Of a stretch of 64,000 bases of DNA, positions 1 to 9,219 are shown one piece after another. The stretch lies in the NCBI GenBank assembly GCA_027364735.1, contig DAHXOT010000003.1, positions 34,935 through 98,934 on the forward strand, read 5' to 3'. The stretch is from Hydrotalea sp. (GTDB lineage Bacteria > Bacteroidota > Bacteroidia > Chitinophagales > Chitinophagaceae). A model generated the notes under the pieces. The model did not search any database. It was not told the origin of the DNA and was given only the letters and a program-made list of their open reading frames with translations. Both the position numbers and the translations under genes were made by a program. Each line of letters opens with the position of its first letter. Position 1 is the first letter of the stretch.

Positions 1-2
1 TA

Positions 3-332
3 AGTGCCATGTTAAAGAAAGATAATGTTGCAGGAAGTATTGAATGGGATGGTGTAGACCCATCTTATTTAACTTTACGCAATATTCCTAAAAGCTCAAA
101 TATCCAAAAAGGCGATGTTGTTGTAACTAGTAATTATTCTGCTAACTTCCCTTCGCATTTACCTATTGGAACAATTACGGAAATCATCAACGATCCATCA
201 ACCAATTTTTATACACTGAAAATAAAAACAGCTACTAATTTCTATAGTTTACAATATGTTGATGTAATAGAAAATTTACAGTATGGTGAACAAATGAAAT
301 TAGAAAACACAAAGCAAAAAAGCAATGAGTAG
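3..332 (+). CDS. mreC: Rod shape-determining protein MreC, C-terminal part (5' end outside window)
   Basis: The reading frame is open to the left edge, so only the last ~110 residues of the protein are here; the first ATG at base 9 is internal. The visible part matches the second beta-barrel of MreC: SAMLKK, then KSSNIQKGDVVVTSNYS and the LPIGTI motif that ends most MreC beta domains, followed by a short charged tail. MreC is a periplasmic, membrane-anchored scaffold that links MreB filaments to PBP2/RodA during lateral wall synthesis. The stop codon overlaps the next gene (mreD) by 8 bases, so the two are probably translationally coupled. The gene order mreC-mreD-PBP2-rodA strongly supports the call. 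mreB is probably just upstream, outside the window. Confidence 0.85.
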   Translation, partial: SAMLKKDNVAGSIEWDGVDPSYLTLRNIPKSSNIQKGDVVVTSNYSANFPSHLPIGTITEIINDPSTNFYTLKIKTATNFYSLQYVDVIENLQYGEQMKLENTKQKSNE

Positions 333-864
333 CATTGTAAAAAATAGTTTCAGATTTGTATTTTTTATTTTAATACAGCGATATGTATTAAATGAAATAC
401 CTCCTTTACATCAATTTGTTACTCCTTATTTATACTTTCTATTTATTTTATGGTTACCATTTAGTATTAACAGATTTTTGTTATTGTTAATAGGTTTTTT
501 ATTTGGATTAACGTTAGATTATTTTACACAAACTCCCGGTTTACATGCAGCGCCATGTTTATTAATAGCATATATACGGCCTTATTTATTAAACTTACTT
601 ATTCCTCAAGAAACAACCGAGCAAAGTTATATTGAACCTTCTTTTAAAAGTATGGGAGGTGCTCCATATAGTTTATATGTTTTTTTACTAACATTTATTC
701 ATCATTTTTATTTGGTATTAATAGAGTGGCTGCAATTTGGCGATTTTATATTTTTTATTGGTAAAGTAGCTGCAACAACAGCCATCAGTTTGTTATTAAT
801 TTTTGTTACCGAATTGTTGTTTTTTCGAAAAGCCAAGTTTAAAACTAATGCAGCATACATATAA
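325..864 (+). CDS. mreD: Rod shape-determining protein MreD-like membrane protein
   Basis: This 179-residue, very hydrophobic protein has about five or six predicted membrane helices, with length and topology typical of MreD. Its sequence is poorly conserved, as is usual for MreD in Bacteroidota, so the call rests mainly on position. It starts inside the end of mreC (8-base overlap) and is followed by PBP2 and RodA. MreD is an inner-membrane part of the elongasome and is thought to modulate MreC activation of PBP2. About 95 bases separate it from the next gene. Confidence 0.8.
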   Translation: MSSIVKNSFRFVFFILIQRYVLNEIPPLHQFVTPYLYFLFILWLPFSINRFLLLLIGFLFGLTLDYFTQTPGLHAAPCLLIAYIRPYLLNLLIPQETTEQSYIEPSFKSMGGAPYSLYVFLLTFIHHFYLVLIEWLQFGDFIFFIGKVAATTAISLLLIFVTELLFFRKAKFKTNAAYI

Positions 865-959
865 ACATGTACACATAGCTGAATAAGTTTTTTGTTGGCA
901 ATATTGTTTCATCAAATAACTATCAGCAATTTTGTTATTGCTATTTTTTATATCAAATT

Positions 960-3062
960 ATGCCGGTATTTAATCAAAACAGAAGCAGGGTTATTCAAGT
1001 AATATTCACTTCAATATTTATTATTATTCTTGTACAATTAATACATCTTCAAATTTTATCTCCTAAATATAAATTGGCAGCAGAAAATAATGCCATTTAT
1101 AGAAAAATTGTGTATCCGGATAGAGGAATTATTTTCGATAGAAAAAGAAGACCACTCTTAGAGAATATCATGTCATTCGATTTGGTTGTAACACCTTCCG
1201 AAGCAAAAGGTACAGATACTTTAGATTTATGTACATTATTGCAAATAGATACCACAGAATATAAAAGGCGAATGCGAGATATTATTTTTAAAAACACGGC
1301 TGTTCGTCCCAGTGTTTTTGAACCTTTACTTACACAAGAGCTGTATGCAAAGTTGTATGAGAACATGTATAAATTTCCTGGTTTTATTTTAAGTGAACGA
1401 AAATCGAGAGCCTATCCTTATAATATTGGTGCAAATGTGTTAGGGTATATTGCAGAAGTAGATACAAGTTTTTTACGCCGCCATAAAGAAGAAGGATATG
1501 AACAAGGCGATTATACCGGTATGACCGGCTTAGAACGCAGTTATGAAAAAGTATTGATGGGGCAAAGAGGTATACAACGTTTTATTAAAGATAATAGAAG
1601 CCGTATTCAAGGCGCTTATGAGAATGGAGTTTTTGATACTGCGGCAGTTGCCGGGAAAAATTTATATACAAGTATTGATGTAGAATTGCAAAAGTTAGGT
1701 GAAAAATTAATGAACAATAAAGTAGGAAGTATTGTTGCCATTGATCCTAAAACCGGAGGAATACTTTGTATGGTTAGTGCACCCACTTATAACCCCAATT
1801 ATTTAACCGGAAACCAACGAAAAAAACATTTTGCCCAATTGTTACTCGATCCAAGATTGCCATTTAATAATAGGGCAATTGGTAATAAATATTCTCCCGG
1901 TTCAACTTTTAAAACAGTATCCGGAATTATTGGATTAACAGAAGGTGTAATAACAGAACGTACCACTGTAACTTGTAATGGAGCGTTTCAGGGTTGCGGT
2001 ACCGGCAAACCCAAATGTTTAGATAAAGGCACTTTCGATTTTAAAAATGCTATTGCACATAGCGATAATACCTATTTTTCTACCGTATATAAAAGAATTC
2101 TCGATCAACCCCGATATGGTGGTGCCGATAGTGCATTAACAGTATTTAATAAATATGCGTATACTTTCGGATTGGGTCATAAATTAGGAATTGATATTCC
2201 TTCAGAAAAAGCCGGAAATCTTCCCATATCAAAATATTACCGAAAAATATTTGGTCAAAAATGGTATTCCTGTAATGTTATATCAAATGCTATTGGTCAA
2301 GGCGAAGTGCAAACTACTTTATTGCAATTGGCTAATGTAATGGCAATTATTGCCAATAAGGGCTGGTATTATACACCACATATTGTTGATTCAATTCAAG
2401 GCGGAGATGAATATAATATGTTAGATGCTTTTAAAACAAAACATTATACCGATAAAAATATTCCCGATTCTATTTTTGATGCAGTACAAGATGGAATGCA
2501 AGCCGTGGTAGATTATGGAACGGCTGCTGCTTCAAAAATTGATGGTATTGTAATGTGTGGCAAAACCGGAACAGTGGAAAATTATGCTAAAATAAATGGT
2601 GTAATGGTTAAACAACAAGATCATTCTTTTTTTGGTGCATTTGCCCCACGCGATAATCCAAAAATTGCCATAGCCGTTATTTGTGAAAACTCGGGGCAAG
2701 GGGCTTGGGCTGCTGCACCTATTGCCAGTTTTTTGGTTGAACAATATTTACGAGATTCTATTAGCGGAACTGAACGGAAAACTAAATTGGAAGAATTTGC
2801 CAATAAAAATTTAATTCCATATTTAATGAGGATGCAAATGCAAAAAAATGACTCGCTTAAACGTGTTAAAGAAAATGAAATTATACAGCAGCAAATGAAT
2901 AAAGAAAATAACGATTCAACCGAAACAGATGAACCTGCTTTGCAAGAAGTAAAACCAAAAGTGCCTATTAAAAAAATACCTTCAAAAAATAAAATTAGTG
3001 CAGTAGCTATAATAATTGATGAACAAAGAAAAATACAAAAAGCAATTGCAAGAAAAGTATAA
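960..3062 (+). CDS. mrdA: Penicillin-binding protein 2 (elongasome transpeptidase)
   Basis: This is the DD-transpeptidase that cross-links peptidoglycan during cell elongation, anchored in the inner membrane with its catalytic domain in the periplasm. It has an N-terminal membrane helix (about residues 11-31), a PBP dimerization domain starting near the PDRG motif, and a transpeptidase domain with all three active-site motifs: S315-T-F-K318, S368-D-N370 and K535-T-G537. The protein is 700 residues long. The last ~70 residues form a Lys/Glu-rich, low-complexity extension beyond the catalytic domain that E. coli PBP2 lacks. The rodA start lies 2 bases after the stop, so the transpeptidase and its partner glycosyltransferase are almost certainly co-transcribed. 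Confidence 0.95.
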   Translation: MPVFNQNRSRVIQVIFTSIFIIILVQLIHLQILSPKYKLAAENNAIYRKIVYPDRGIIFDRKRRPLLENIMSFDLVVTPSEAKGTDTLDLCTLLQIDTTEYKRRMRDIIFKNTAVRPSVFEPLLTQELYAKLYENMYKFPGFILSERKSRAYPYNIGANVLGYIAEVDTSFLRRHKEEGYEQGDYTGMTGLERSYEKVLMGQRGIQRFIKDNRSRIQGAYENGVFDTAAVAGKNLYTSIDVELQKLGEKLMNNKVGSIVAIDPKTGGILCMVSAPTYNPNYLTGNQRKKHFAQLLLDPRLPFNNRAIGNKYSPGSTFKTVSGIIGLTEGVITERTTVTCNGAFQGCGTGKPKCLDKGTFDFKNAIAHSDNTYFSTVYKRILDQPRYGGADSALTVFNKYAYTFGLGHKLGIDIPSEKAGNLPISKYYRKIFGQKWYSCNVISNAIGQGEVQTTLLQLANVMAIIANKGWYYTPHIVDSIQGGDEYNMLDAFKTKHYTDKNIPDSIFDAVQDGMQAVVDYGTAAASKIDGIVMCGKTGTVENYAKINGVMVKQQDHSFFGAFAPRDNPKIAIAVICENSGQGAWAAAPIASFLVEQYLRDSISGTERKTKLEEFANKNLIPYLMRMQMQKNDSLKRVKENEIIQQQMNKENNDSTETDEPALQEVKPKVPIKKIPSKNKISAVAIIIDEQRKIQKAIARKV

Positions 3063-3064
3063 AA

Positions 3065-4408
3065 ATGAATAGCAGAAATAATAATACCATATCAAAAGGA
3101 GTAGATTGGTTAGTAATTTGGCTATACGCTATATTAGTTGCTATTGGAATTCTTTGCATTTTTATGGTAGAGTATAAACCCGGAACCGATTGGTTACAAA
3201 CTTTTATTGCCGGAAAAACCAATTACAGTAAGCAGCTTATTTTTTTAGGTGTATGTGTTATTGTTGCCACTTTTATTTTATTAGCCGATAGTAAATTGTT
3301 TACAACCTTTTCTAATTTATTATATGCTTTTGGAATTTTATTAATGTTAGCAACCTTTGTTGTAGGCAAAAATATTAACGGCTCTAAAAGCTGGATACCA
3401 CTTGCGGGAGGCTTTAACTTGCAACCTGCCGAGCTATGTAAAATATTTACAGCATTGGCTTTATCAAAATTTTTATCCAGGCAGGAAACCGATTTTACAA
3501 ATATTAAATCTCAAATAATTGGGGCAGTAATAGCTCTTGCTCCTGCAATACTATCTATCTTTCAAAACGAAACCGGATTGGCTTTAGTTTATTTTTCTTT
3601 CTTTATTGCAATGTACAGAGAAGGGTTGCCACCGGCATTGCTTATTGTAGGAATTTCTTTTGGCGTATTAGTAGTAGCTACTTTAATTGTAGATAAAAAT
3701 ATTCTTGCCATAGCGTTAACAATAATTGCTTTATTGGCCATTTATATTTTACGCCGTTATATTAAACGCCAAAAAAGTATTCTTACAATTATTGTTGCTT
3801 TATGGTTTATTTGTGTTGGTGTGCAACGTTTTGCAGTTCCTTATATTTTTAATAATGTTTTTCAATGTTATCAGAGCACGCGTATTTACAGCATGGTTGG
3901 AAAGGATTATGATTGTACACAAAATCATCATAAATCAAAATCCAATAGTGATAAACCTTCCAAAAAACCCGATGATTATAATGTACGGCAAAGTAAAATT
4001 GCAATAGGATCCGGTGGATTATGGGGAAAGGGATTTTTAAAAGGTACTCAAACACGCGGTAAGTATGTTCCCGAGCAGCATACCGATTTTATTTTTACAT
4101 CGTTAAGCGAAGCTTTTGGTTTAGTTGGCTGTGTTATATTTTTAGGATTATATTTATTATTGCTATTTCGTATTGTTAGAATTGCCGAAAGGCAGCGGAG
4201 CACATTTAGTAGAGTATATGCGTATAGTGTTGCCAGTATTATTTTCTTCCATATAACTGTAAATGTTTGTATGACTGTTGGGTTGTTTCCAATCATCGGT
4301 ATTCCTCTTCCTTTAATCAGTTATGGAGGTTCTTCCTTACTTACATTTACTATTTTAATTTTTATACTTATTCGGTTAGATGCCGATAGGCAAATGGTTT
4401 TACGCTAA
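3065..4408 (+). CDS. rodA: Rod shape-determining protein RodA (SEDS glycosyltransferase)
   Basis: This is a multi-pass SEDS-family peptidoglycan polymerase that works with PBP2. Family motifs include GSKSWIPL near residue 110, the QPAELCKI stretch, YNVRQSKIAIGSGG before GKG, PEQHTDFIF and, near the end, PLISYGGSS. At 447 residues it is longer than E. coli RodA (about 370). Much of the difference lies in the large extracytoplasmic loop just before YNVRQ (bases about 3864-3985), which carries a polar, Lys/Ser-rich stretch with two cysteines. It follows PBP2 by 2 bases and precedes a hydrolase gene by 27 bases. Confidence 0.95.
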   Translation: MNSRNNNTISKGVDWLVIWLYAILVAIGILCIFMVEYKPGTDWLQTFIAGKTNYSKQLIFLGVCVIVATFILLADSKLFTTFSNLLYAFGILLMLATFVVGKNINGSKSWIPLAGGFNLQPAELCKIFTALALSKFLSRQETDFTNIKSQIIGAVIALAPAILSIFQNETGLALVYFSFFIAMYREGLPPALLIVGISFGVLVVATLIVDKNILAIALTIIALLAIYILRRYIKRQKSILTIIVALWFICVGVQRFAVPYIFNNVFQCYQSTRIYSMVGKDYDCTQNHHKSKSNSDKPSKKPDDYNVRQSKIAIGSGGLWGKGFLKGTQTRGKYVPEQHTDFIFTSLSEAFGLVGCVIFLGLYLLLLFRIVRIAERQRSTFSRVYAYSVASIIFFHITVNVCMTVGLFPIIGIPLPLISYGGSSLLTFTILIFILIRLDADRQMVLR

Positions 4409-4435
4409 TTTAGTTTATTCGTTGATATTCGTAAC

Positions 4436-5176
4436 ATGAAAATTATTCCACTTTCCGAAGGATCATTTACGGTTGATAAAACAAAAATTTTTGTTCCTTT
4501 CGATCAGGTAAATGATACTCTACATAAAAGAGCAACAGGAAGTTTGTTGGTTGAAGTTCAACCTTTTCTTGTTATTACTTCACACGATATTTTATTAATT
4601 GATACCGGATTAGGGTTTAGGAAAAATGGCATATTGCAATTGTATTACAACTTACAATTGAATGGTATATTGCCGCATAGTATAACTAAAATTTTAATAA
4701 GCCATTTGCATAAAGATCATGCCGGCGGAATTAGCTTTAGAGATAGTGTAGGTAATTATCAACTTTCATTTCCTCATGCTACATATTATGTTCAGGAAAA
4801 AGAATATCAATACGCAAAGGAAATAGGTTATCCATCATATATGACGGATGAACTTGCTGTATTGGAAAATAATCCTAACGTTATTTGGTTGAATGATAAC
4901 GGAATAATTGATAAGTATATTCATTATCAAATAACCGGTGCACATAGTCCTTTTCATCAAGTTTTTTGGATTGAAGAAAAGGAACAGAAAATATTTTTTG
5001 GTGCAGATGATGCACCGCAATTGCAGCAAATGAAAAATAGGTTTATTGCTAAATATGATTATGATGGAAAAAAATGTATGGAATTAAGGCAACAATGGTG
5101 GCAGCAAGGCAAACAAGAGAATTGGACATTCTTATTTTACCACGATATTCATACACCAATTTATATTGAAAAATAA
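4436..5176 (+). CDS. MBL-fold metallo-hydrolase
   Basis: This is a 246-residue metallo-beta-lactamase-fold hydrolase, probably cytoplasmic because no signal peptide is seen. The metal-binding motif is SHLHKDHAGG (H90, H92, D94, H95). A further His (AHSPFHQ) and Asp (FFGADDAPQ) sit in the usual later positions, and a final FYHDIH provides the C-terminal His. It resembles the AHL-lactonase/quinoprotein-relay branch in layout, but the substrate cannot be told from sequence. It lies 27 bases after rodA on the same strand and may be the last gene of that operon. It ends 6 bases before the convergent sensor-like gene. Confidence 0.8.
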   Translation: MKIIPLSEGSFTVDKTKIFVPFDQVNDTLHKRATGSLLVEVQPFLVITSHDILLIDTGLGFRKNGILQLYYNLQLNGILPHSITKILISHLHKDHAGGISFRDSVGNYQLSFPHATYYVQEKEYQYAKEIGYPSYMTDELAVLENNPNVIWLNDNGIIDKYIHYQITGAHSPFHQVFWIEEKEQKIFFGADDAPQLQQMKNRFIAKYDYDGKKCMELRQQWWQQGKQENWTFLFYHDIHTPIYIEK

Positions 5177-5182
5177 AATATT

Positions 5183-5572
5183 TTATTGTTTATTTTGTTG
5201 TTTAAGTTTTTGGCGAGCTTGTATTTCTTTTCTAATATAATTTCCAAAATCTCTTTCACATAAAAAGCACTTATTCACTCTTTCTTCATTACCTAAAACC
5301 TTTTTAAATTCTTGGAAATATTTTTTCTTCAGTTCTAAATTTTTTTCATCCAATCCAAGAGCATCATTTTTCATTTCATTATGAATAACTTTTCTTTCAT
5401 CTACAAAACTATAATATAGTGGCCAAAATTGTTGTGCTTCTTGCGATGAAAGGTTTAATTCTTTTGTCATGTATGCTATTTTTAATCCTTGCAAATTGCC
5501 CTGTTTATTGAGCTGTTGTGCATACATGTTTTGTGTAAGTAGTAATAATATTATTAAAAGTGTGTTCTTCAT
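5183..5572 (-). CDS. Secreted sensor-like protein of an ECF sigma factor module
   Basis: This is a 129-residue protein with an N-terminal signal peptide ending near MYAQ. The mature part is helical and charged, with a LNLSSQEAQQFWPLYYSF motif. Proteins with this LT/S-xxEAxxFWPxY pattern are often annotated in Bacteroidota as 'sensor of ECF-type sigma factor', and they resemble the LTxxQ periplasmic proteins (Spy/CpxP-like) in outline. It is the third gene of a sigma factor, membrane protein, sensor order, starting 14 bases after the membrane protein gene. The role as a periplasmic signal input is inferred from family and context. Confidence 0.65.
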   Translation of the reverse strand: MKNTLLIILLLLTQNMYAQQLNKQGNLQGLKIAYMTKELNLSSQEAQQFWPLYYSFVDERKVIHNEMKNDALGLDEKNLELKKKYFQEFKKVLGNEERVNKCFLCERDFGNYIRKEIQARQKLKQQNKQ

Positions 5573-5586
5573 CTTTACAACTATGT

Positions 5587-6291
5587 TTAATTATATTTTA
5601 AGGAAACTTCGGTACCGTTATTTTCTGTATTTTCTTGTAAATAATTTTCTAATTCTTCATTGCTAACCGATTTAAGTCCATCTTCAATATTTAAGAGTTC
5701 TTGTTCATTTTCATTTATTAAAGAGTCTTCGTTAAACGAAACAGAATTTTCATCTGCATAACTATTCAATTCATCATCACTTGCTTTTTTTATTTCATTA
5801 GTTACATCGTAAGAAGAGCTATGATCAACATAAAAAAAGGCACCGGTAACTAAAACTCCGGCCATTACCGCTGCAGCTGCATAACTTATCCATTTTCTGG
5901 TTTTACTGAAAGATATAGTTTTAGCAGGCGTTTTTGTAATGGGTATTTTTATTTGTTCGAAATAATTAGTAGGAATTGAGTATATGTTTTTTTTAGAAAT
6001 AGTATTTAGTAAAGGGGCAATTTGTTGTAGCTCTTCCGAAACCTCATTTTCGGTTAATTTTATTTTTTTAAGAATAGCAGATGGAAATGTGTTGAAATAA
6101 TTTTCGGGAACTGAATAAATAGTAGATAATGTAAGGTTTGATGGCAATGTAATTTTACAGCATGCCAAAATTTTGTTGGATAAGTTTGAAAAAAAATCTT
6201 TGGGTACTGTATATACCGGTTGTTTATTAACCGCCATAAGTAATGGTGCAATTTCCTTTAATTCATTCAATATTTCTTCATGTTTGTTCAT
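5587..6291 (-). CDS. Single-span membrane protein, putative anti-sigma factor
   Basis: This 234-residue protein has one membrane helix at about residues 135-155, giving a likely cytoplasmic N-terminal half and an acidic extracytoplasmic tail. The N-terminal half repeats a short motif three times: VYTVPKDFF (27-35), IYSVPENYF (58-66) and IYSIPTNYF (103-111). Two of these are preceded by a matching IAPLL element (15-19 and 91-95). It lies between the ECF sigma gene (34 bases upstream) and the secreted sensor-like gene, so an anti-sigma function is likely. It lacks the classical zinc-binding anti-sigma HxxxCxxC motif, so the mechanism would differ from ZAS proteins. Confidence 0.6.
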   Translation of the reverse strand: MNKHEEILNELKEIAPLLMAVNKQPVYTVPKDFFSNLSNKILACCKITLPSNLTLSTIYSVPENYFNTFPSAILKKIKLTENEVSEELQQIAPLLNTISKKNIYSIPTNYFEQIKIPITKTPAKTISFSKTRKWISYAAAAVMAGVLVTGAFFYVDHSSSYDVTNEIKKASDDELNSYADENSVSFNEDSLINENEQELLNIEDGLKSVSNEELENYLQENTENNGTEVSLKYN

Positions 6292-6325
6292 TGTGCTTTA
6301 TAAGACCTTTTATTTTTTTTAACGT

Positions 6326-6871
6326 TTAATTATTTTTTATAAATTCCTCAATTTTTTTTGCAGCATGATGATAACTTGCTTTTAAAGCACCTTCACTTGT
6401 TTCTAATATTTTACTCATTTCATCGTAAGGCATTTCATCATAGTATCTCAAATTAAAAACAAGTCGTTGTTTTTCGGGTAATTGTTGTATTGCCAGTTGT
6501 AATTTCCATTCTAATCTATTCGCATCAAAATTTTCATCTGCTTTTACTTTATTACTAAATCCTTCTTCAATATCGGTAAAGTTTACAGCAGCTTTCTTTT
6601 TTTGTTGATCTAAAAAAGAAAGACTTTCGTTGGTAGCAATTCGGTATAACCAAGTGTATAATTGGCTATCTTCTCTAAAATTTTCTAAGCCTTTCCAAAT
6701 TTTAATAAAAGCATTTTGTAATACATCATTAGCATCTTCATGGTCAATTACCATACGCCTTACGTGCCAATATATCCTTTCTTGATATTTTTTTATGATA
6801 GCAGTAAATGCCAATTCTTTTGTTGCAGATTGCCTAAACTGAAACAATAATTCTTTATCGTCTATTTGCAT
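6326..6871 (-). CDS. RNA polymerase ECF-family sigma factor
   Basis: This is a 181-residue sigma-70 family protein of ECF size. Region 2 is clear (DHEDANDVLQNAFIKIWKGL, then TWLYRIATNESLSFL). Region 4 follows with LPEKQRLVFNLRYYDEMPYD and a helix-turn-helix ending SEGALKASYHHAAKKIE. It would direct RNA polymerase to a dedicated set of promoters. It is the first gene of a three-gene module with a membrane protein and a secreted protein, which suggests control by an envelope signal. It is divergent from the S46 peptidase gene at 7002, so that gene is a possible target, but no shared promoter motif was identified. Confidence 0.9.
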   Translation of the reverse strand: MQIDDKELLFQFRQSATKELAFTAIIKKYQERIYWHVRRMVIDHEDANDVLQNAFIKIWKGLENFREDSQLYTWLYRIATNESLSFLDQQKKKAAVNFTDIEEGFSNKVKADENFDANRLEWKLQLAIQQLPEKQRLVFNLRYYDEMPYDEMSKILETSEGALKASYHHAAKKIEEFIKNN

Positions 6872-7001
6872 GCAGGGAAATTAAAAAAAATAATTGAACC
6901 AATGTATGACTTTCAATAATTTAAAAAGGTTTAATTAATGCCACGAAAAATTAAGCGAATTAATTTAACAAGTAGCTTTGCAAGCTAAAACCCGAAATAA
7001 T

Positions 7002-9161
7002 ATGAAAAAATATTTTCTATCAATTGCGTTGATGGTATTTATCCTTCAAACTTATGCCGATGAGGGTATGTGGCTGCCTCTTTTACTTGGCAGACAAGTG
7101 TATAACGATATGGTTAAAAAAGGTCTGAAACTAAAAGCCGATCAGTTATACAGTATGAATCATTCTTCCATTAAAGATGCAATAATTATTTTTGGCGGTG
7201 GTTGTACCGGCGAAATTGTAAGCGATCAGGGATTAATATTCACCAATCATCACTGCGGATACGATGCCATTGCCAATGCATCAACAGTAGAACATAATTA
7301 TTTGCACGATGGTTTTTTTGCAAAAGATAAAAGTGCCGAAATTCAGTCTAAACTTACGGTTCGTTTCTTAAATCGTATTGAAGATGTTACCGATAGAGTG
7401 ATGAAAGAATTGGGCAATACCTCCGGAATGGAACGTGCTCAAAAACTTATAGCATTACAATCTTCTATGGTAAAAGAATTTACAAATGGAGATGAATTTA
7501 AAGCGGCTGTTGTAGCAAGTTTTTTTAAAGGCAATCAATATTTTTTATTTGTGTATGATGTATATAAAGATGTGCGTTTAGTAGGAAATCCGCCCGAAAG
7601 TATTGGCAAATTTGGTGGCGATACCGATAATTGGGAATGGCCTCGGCATACTGGTGATTTCTCTGTATTTCGCGTGTACATGAGTCAAGATGGCAAACCT
7701 GCCAATTACAGTGCTACTAACGTTCCGCTTAAACCAAAATATTATTTACCCGTAAGTATTAAGGGGTTTAAGGATGGAGATTTTTGTATGTTATTTGGTT
7801 ATCCCGGAGGTACTAATCGTTACGAAACATCTTATGGCGTTGCATTAAGCACCGAAATCAATAATCCAACCTTGGTAAAATTGCGTGACATGCGTTTGAA
7901 ATATATGTTTGAGGAAATGAAAAAAGATCCTGCTGTTAAATTACAATTAGCCTCTTCTTATGCTTCTATTGCAAACTATTGGAAATTTTACGATGGCGAA
8001 ACCAAGCAATTATTGAAGTACGATGTATTTGGCCAAAAACAAAAAGCAGAACAGAACTTTATGGTTTGGGCAAAAGGAAAAACAGCGTATGAAAATATTT
8101 TTACCGATTATGGTAAAAATTACAATGAATGGCGTCCTTATGCCATGCAAGCAGTGTATATGCGTGAAGGAATTATGGGCTCTCCATTATTAGCGTATGC
8201 AGCAAGTTGGAATAGTTTAGAACAATTACTTGCCTCAAAAGATGCAACAAAAGAAGCTATTGAAAAAGCAATAACTCATGCAAAAGAAACAAGAAATAAT
8301 TTTTTAAAAGAAGAAAACAAAAAAAGTGATCAGAATATTTTGGCATCTGTATTAATGTTGTTTAATACCGATATTCCAAAAAGTCAGCAGCCTGTAGGAT
8401 TTTATGAGAATTTGTTGAAACAATGTAATAGTATTGAAGAAAGTCCTTATAAAAAATATGCCACCGATGTATTTGAAAATACTATGGCTTTTGATGAAAA
8501 TAAATGGAACAAGTTTATAAACAATCCTACTGTTGCTGCTTTGCAAGCCGACCCTGCATATACAACAGTAATGGCTTTTATAACTAATTGGAAAAATAAC
8601 TATGCACCTAAACAACAAATTTTTATTAATACCAATAACGATTTAGGAAGATTGTATATGAAAGGATTATTTGAAGCAGATCCTATAAAAATGAAAAACA
8701 CTTATTCCGATGCCAACTTTACTATGCGGGTTACTTATGGCAACGTTAAAAGTTATAAGCCTAAAGATGCGGTAACTTATGATGATGTTTGTACATTAAG
8801 CGGTGTAGTAGCAAAATATGTTGCAGGAGATTATGAATTTGATTTGCCTGCAAAGTTTTTAGAGCTGTATAAGGCCAAAGATTTTGGTCAATATGAAGAT
8901 GCACAGCATAAAGACATAGTAGTTACTTTTATAACAACAACAGATATTACCGGAGGAAATTCAGGCTCTCCTGTAATGAATGCAAATGGAGAATTAATTG
9001 GATTGGCTTTCGATGGAAACTACGAAGCTTTAAGTCATAAACTGGCTTTTGATAAAGATTTAAACCGTACTATTTGTGTAGATGTTCGGTATGTTTTATG
9101 GTGTATTGATAAATTGGGTGGTGCAAAACATATTGTTGACGAATTAAAATTAGTGAAGTAA
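7002..9161 (+). CDS. S46 family dipeptidyl-peptidase, DPP7-like
   Basis: This periplasmic serine peptidase releases dipeptides from the N-termini of oligopeptides. I chose the ATG at 7002 over an upstream TTG because it gives a clean signal peptide (MKKYFLSIALMVF, cut near YADEG). That makes the protein 719 residues, the usual size for the family. S46 signatures are present: TNHHCGY with the catalytic His (H83/H84), WPRHTGDF with the Asp, and TGGNSGSPV with Ser654. The residue 18 places after the catalytic Ser is Gly672 (LAFDGN). In Porphyromonas gingivalis this position is Gly in DPP7 (hydrophobic P1) and Arg in DPP11 (acidic P1), so a DPP7-like preference is expected. The gene ends in a strong hairpin terminator. 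Confidence 0.92.
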   Translation: MKKYFLSIALMVFILQTYADEGMWLPLLLGRQVYNDMVKKGLKLKADQLYSMNHSSIKDAIIIFGGGCTGEIVSDQGLIFTNHHCGYDAIANASTVEHNYLHDGFFAKDKSAEIQSKLTVRFLNRIEDVTDRVMKELGNTSGMERAQKLIALQSSMVKEFTNGDEFKAAVVASFFKGNQYFLFVYDVYKDVRLVGNPPESIGKFGGDTDNWEWPRHTGDFSVFRVYMSQDGKPANYSATNVPLKPKYYLPVSIKGFKDGDFCMLFGYPGGTNRYETSYGVALSTEINNPTLVKLRDMRLKYMFEEMKKDPAVKLQLASSYASIANYWKFYDGETKQLLKYDVFGQKQKAEQNFMVWAKGKTAYENIFTDYGKNYNEWRPYAMQAVYMREGIMGSPLLAYAASWNSLEQLLASKDATKEAIEKAITHAKETRNNFLKEENKKSDQNILASVLMLFNTDIPKSQQPVGFYENLLKQCNSIEESPYKKYATDVFENTMAFDENKWNKFINNPTVAALQADPAYTTVMAFITNWKNNYAPKQQIFINTNNDLGRLYMKGLFEADPIKMKNTYSDANFTMRVTYGNVKSYKPKDAVTYDDVCTLSGVVAKYVAGDYEFDLPAKFLELYKAKDFGQYEDAQHKDIVVTFITTTDITGGNSGSPVMNANGELIGLAFDGNYEALSHKLAFDKDLNRTICVDVRYVLWCIDKLGGAKHIVDELKLVK

Positions 9162-9180
9162 TATAAAGTATATCATATTA

Positions 9181-9219
9181 AACGAAAGCCACACAATTTT
9201 GTGTGGCTTTCGTTTTTGT
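9181..9219. terminator. Bidirectional intrinsic terminator between convergent genes
   Basis: A perfect 15-base-pair inverted repeat (9181-9195 with 9200-9214) has a 4-base loop and is followed on the + strand by a T-rich run. It sits between the stop codons of the convergent S46 peptidase and hybrid kinase genes and can serve both. Confidence 0.9.

Noticed and set aside
925..949. Weak hairpin with T-run between mreD and PBP2 genes
   Set aside because: Only six A/T-rich base pairs; the genes belong to one functional cluster, so a terminator is doubtful.
3726..4007. Open frame of 93 residues inside rodA
   Set aside because: It lies in another frame of a well-supported gene and has no promoter or recognisable product.
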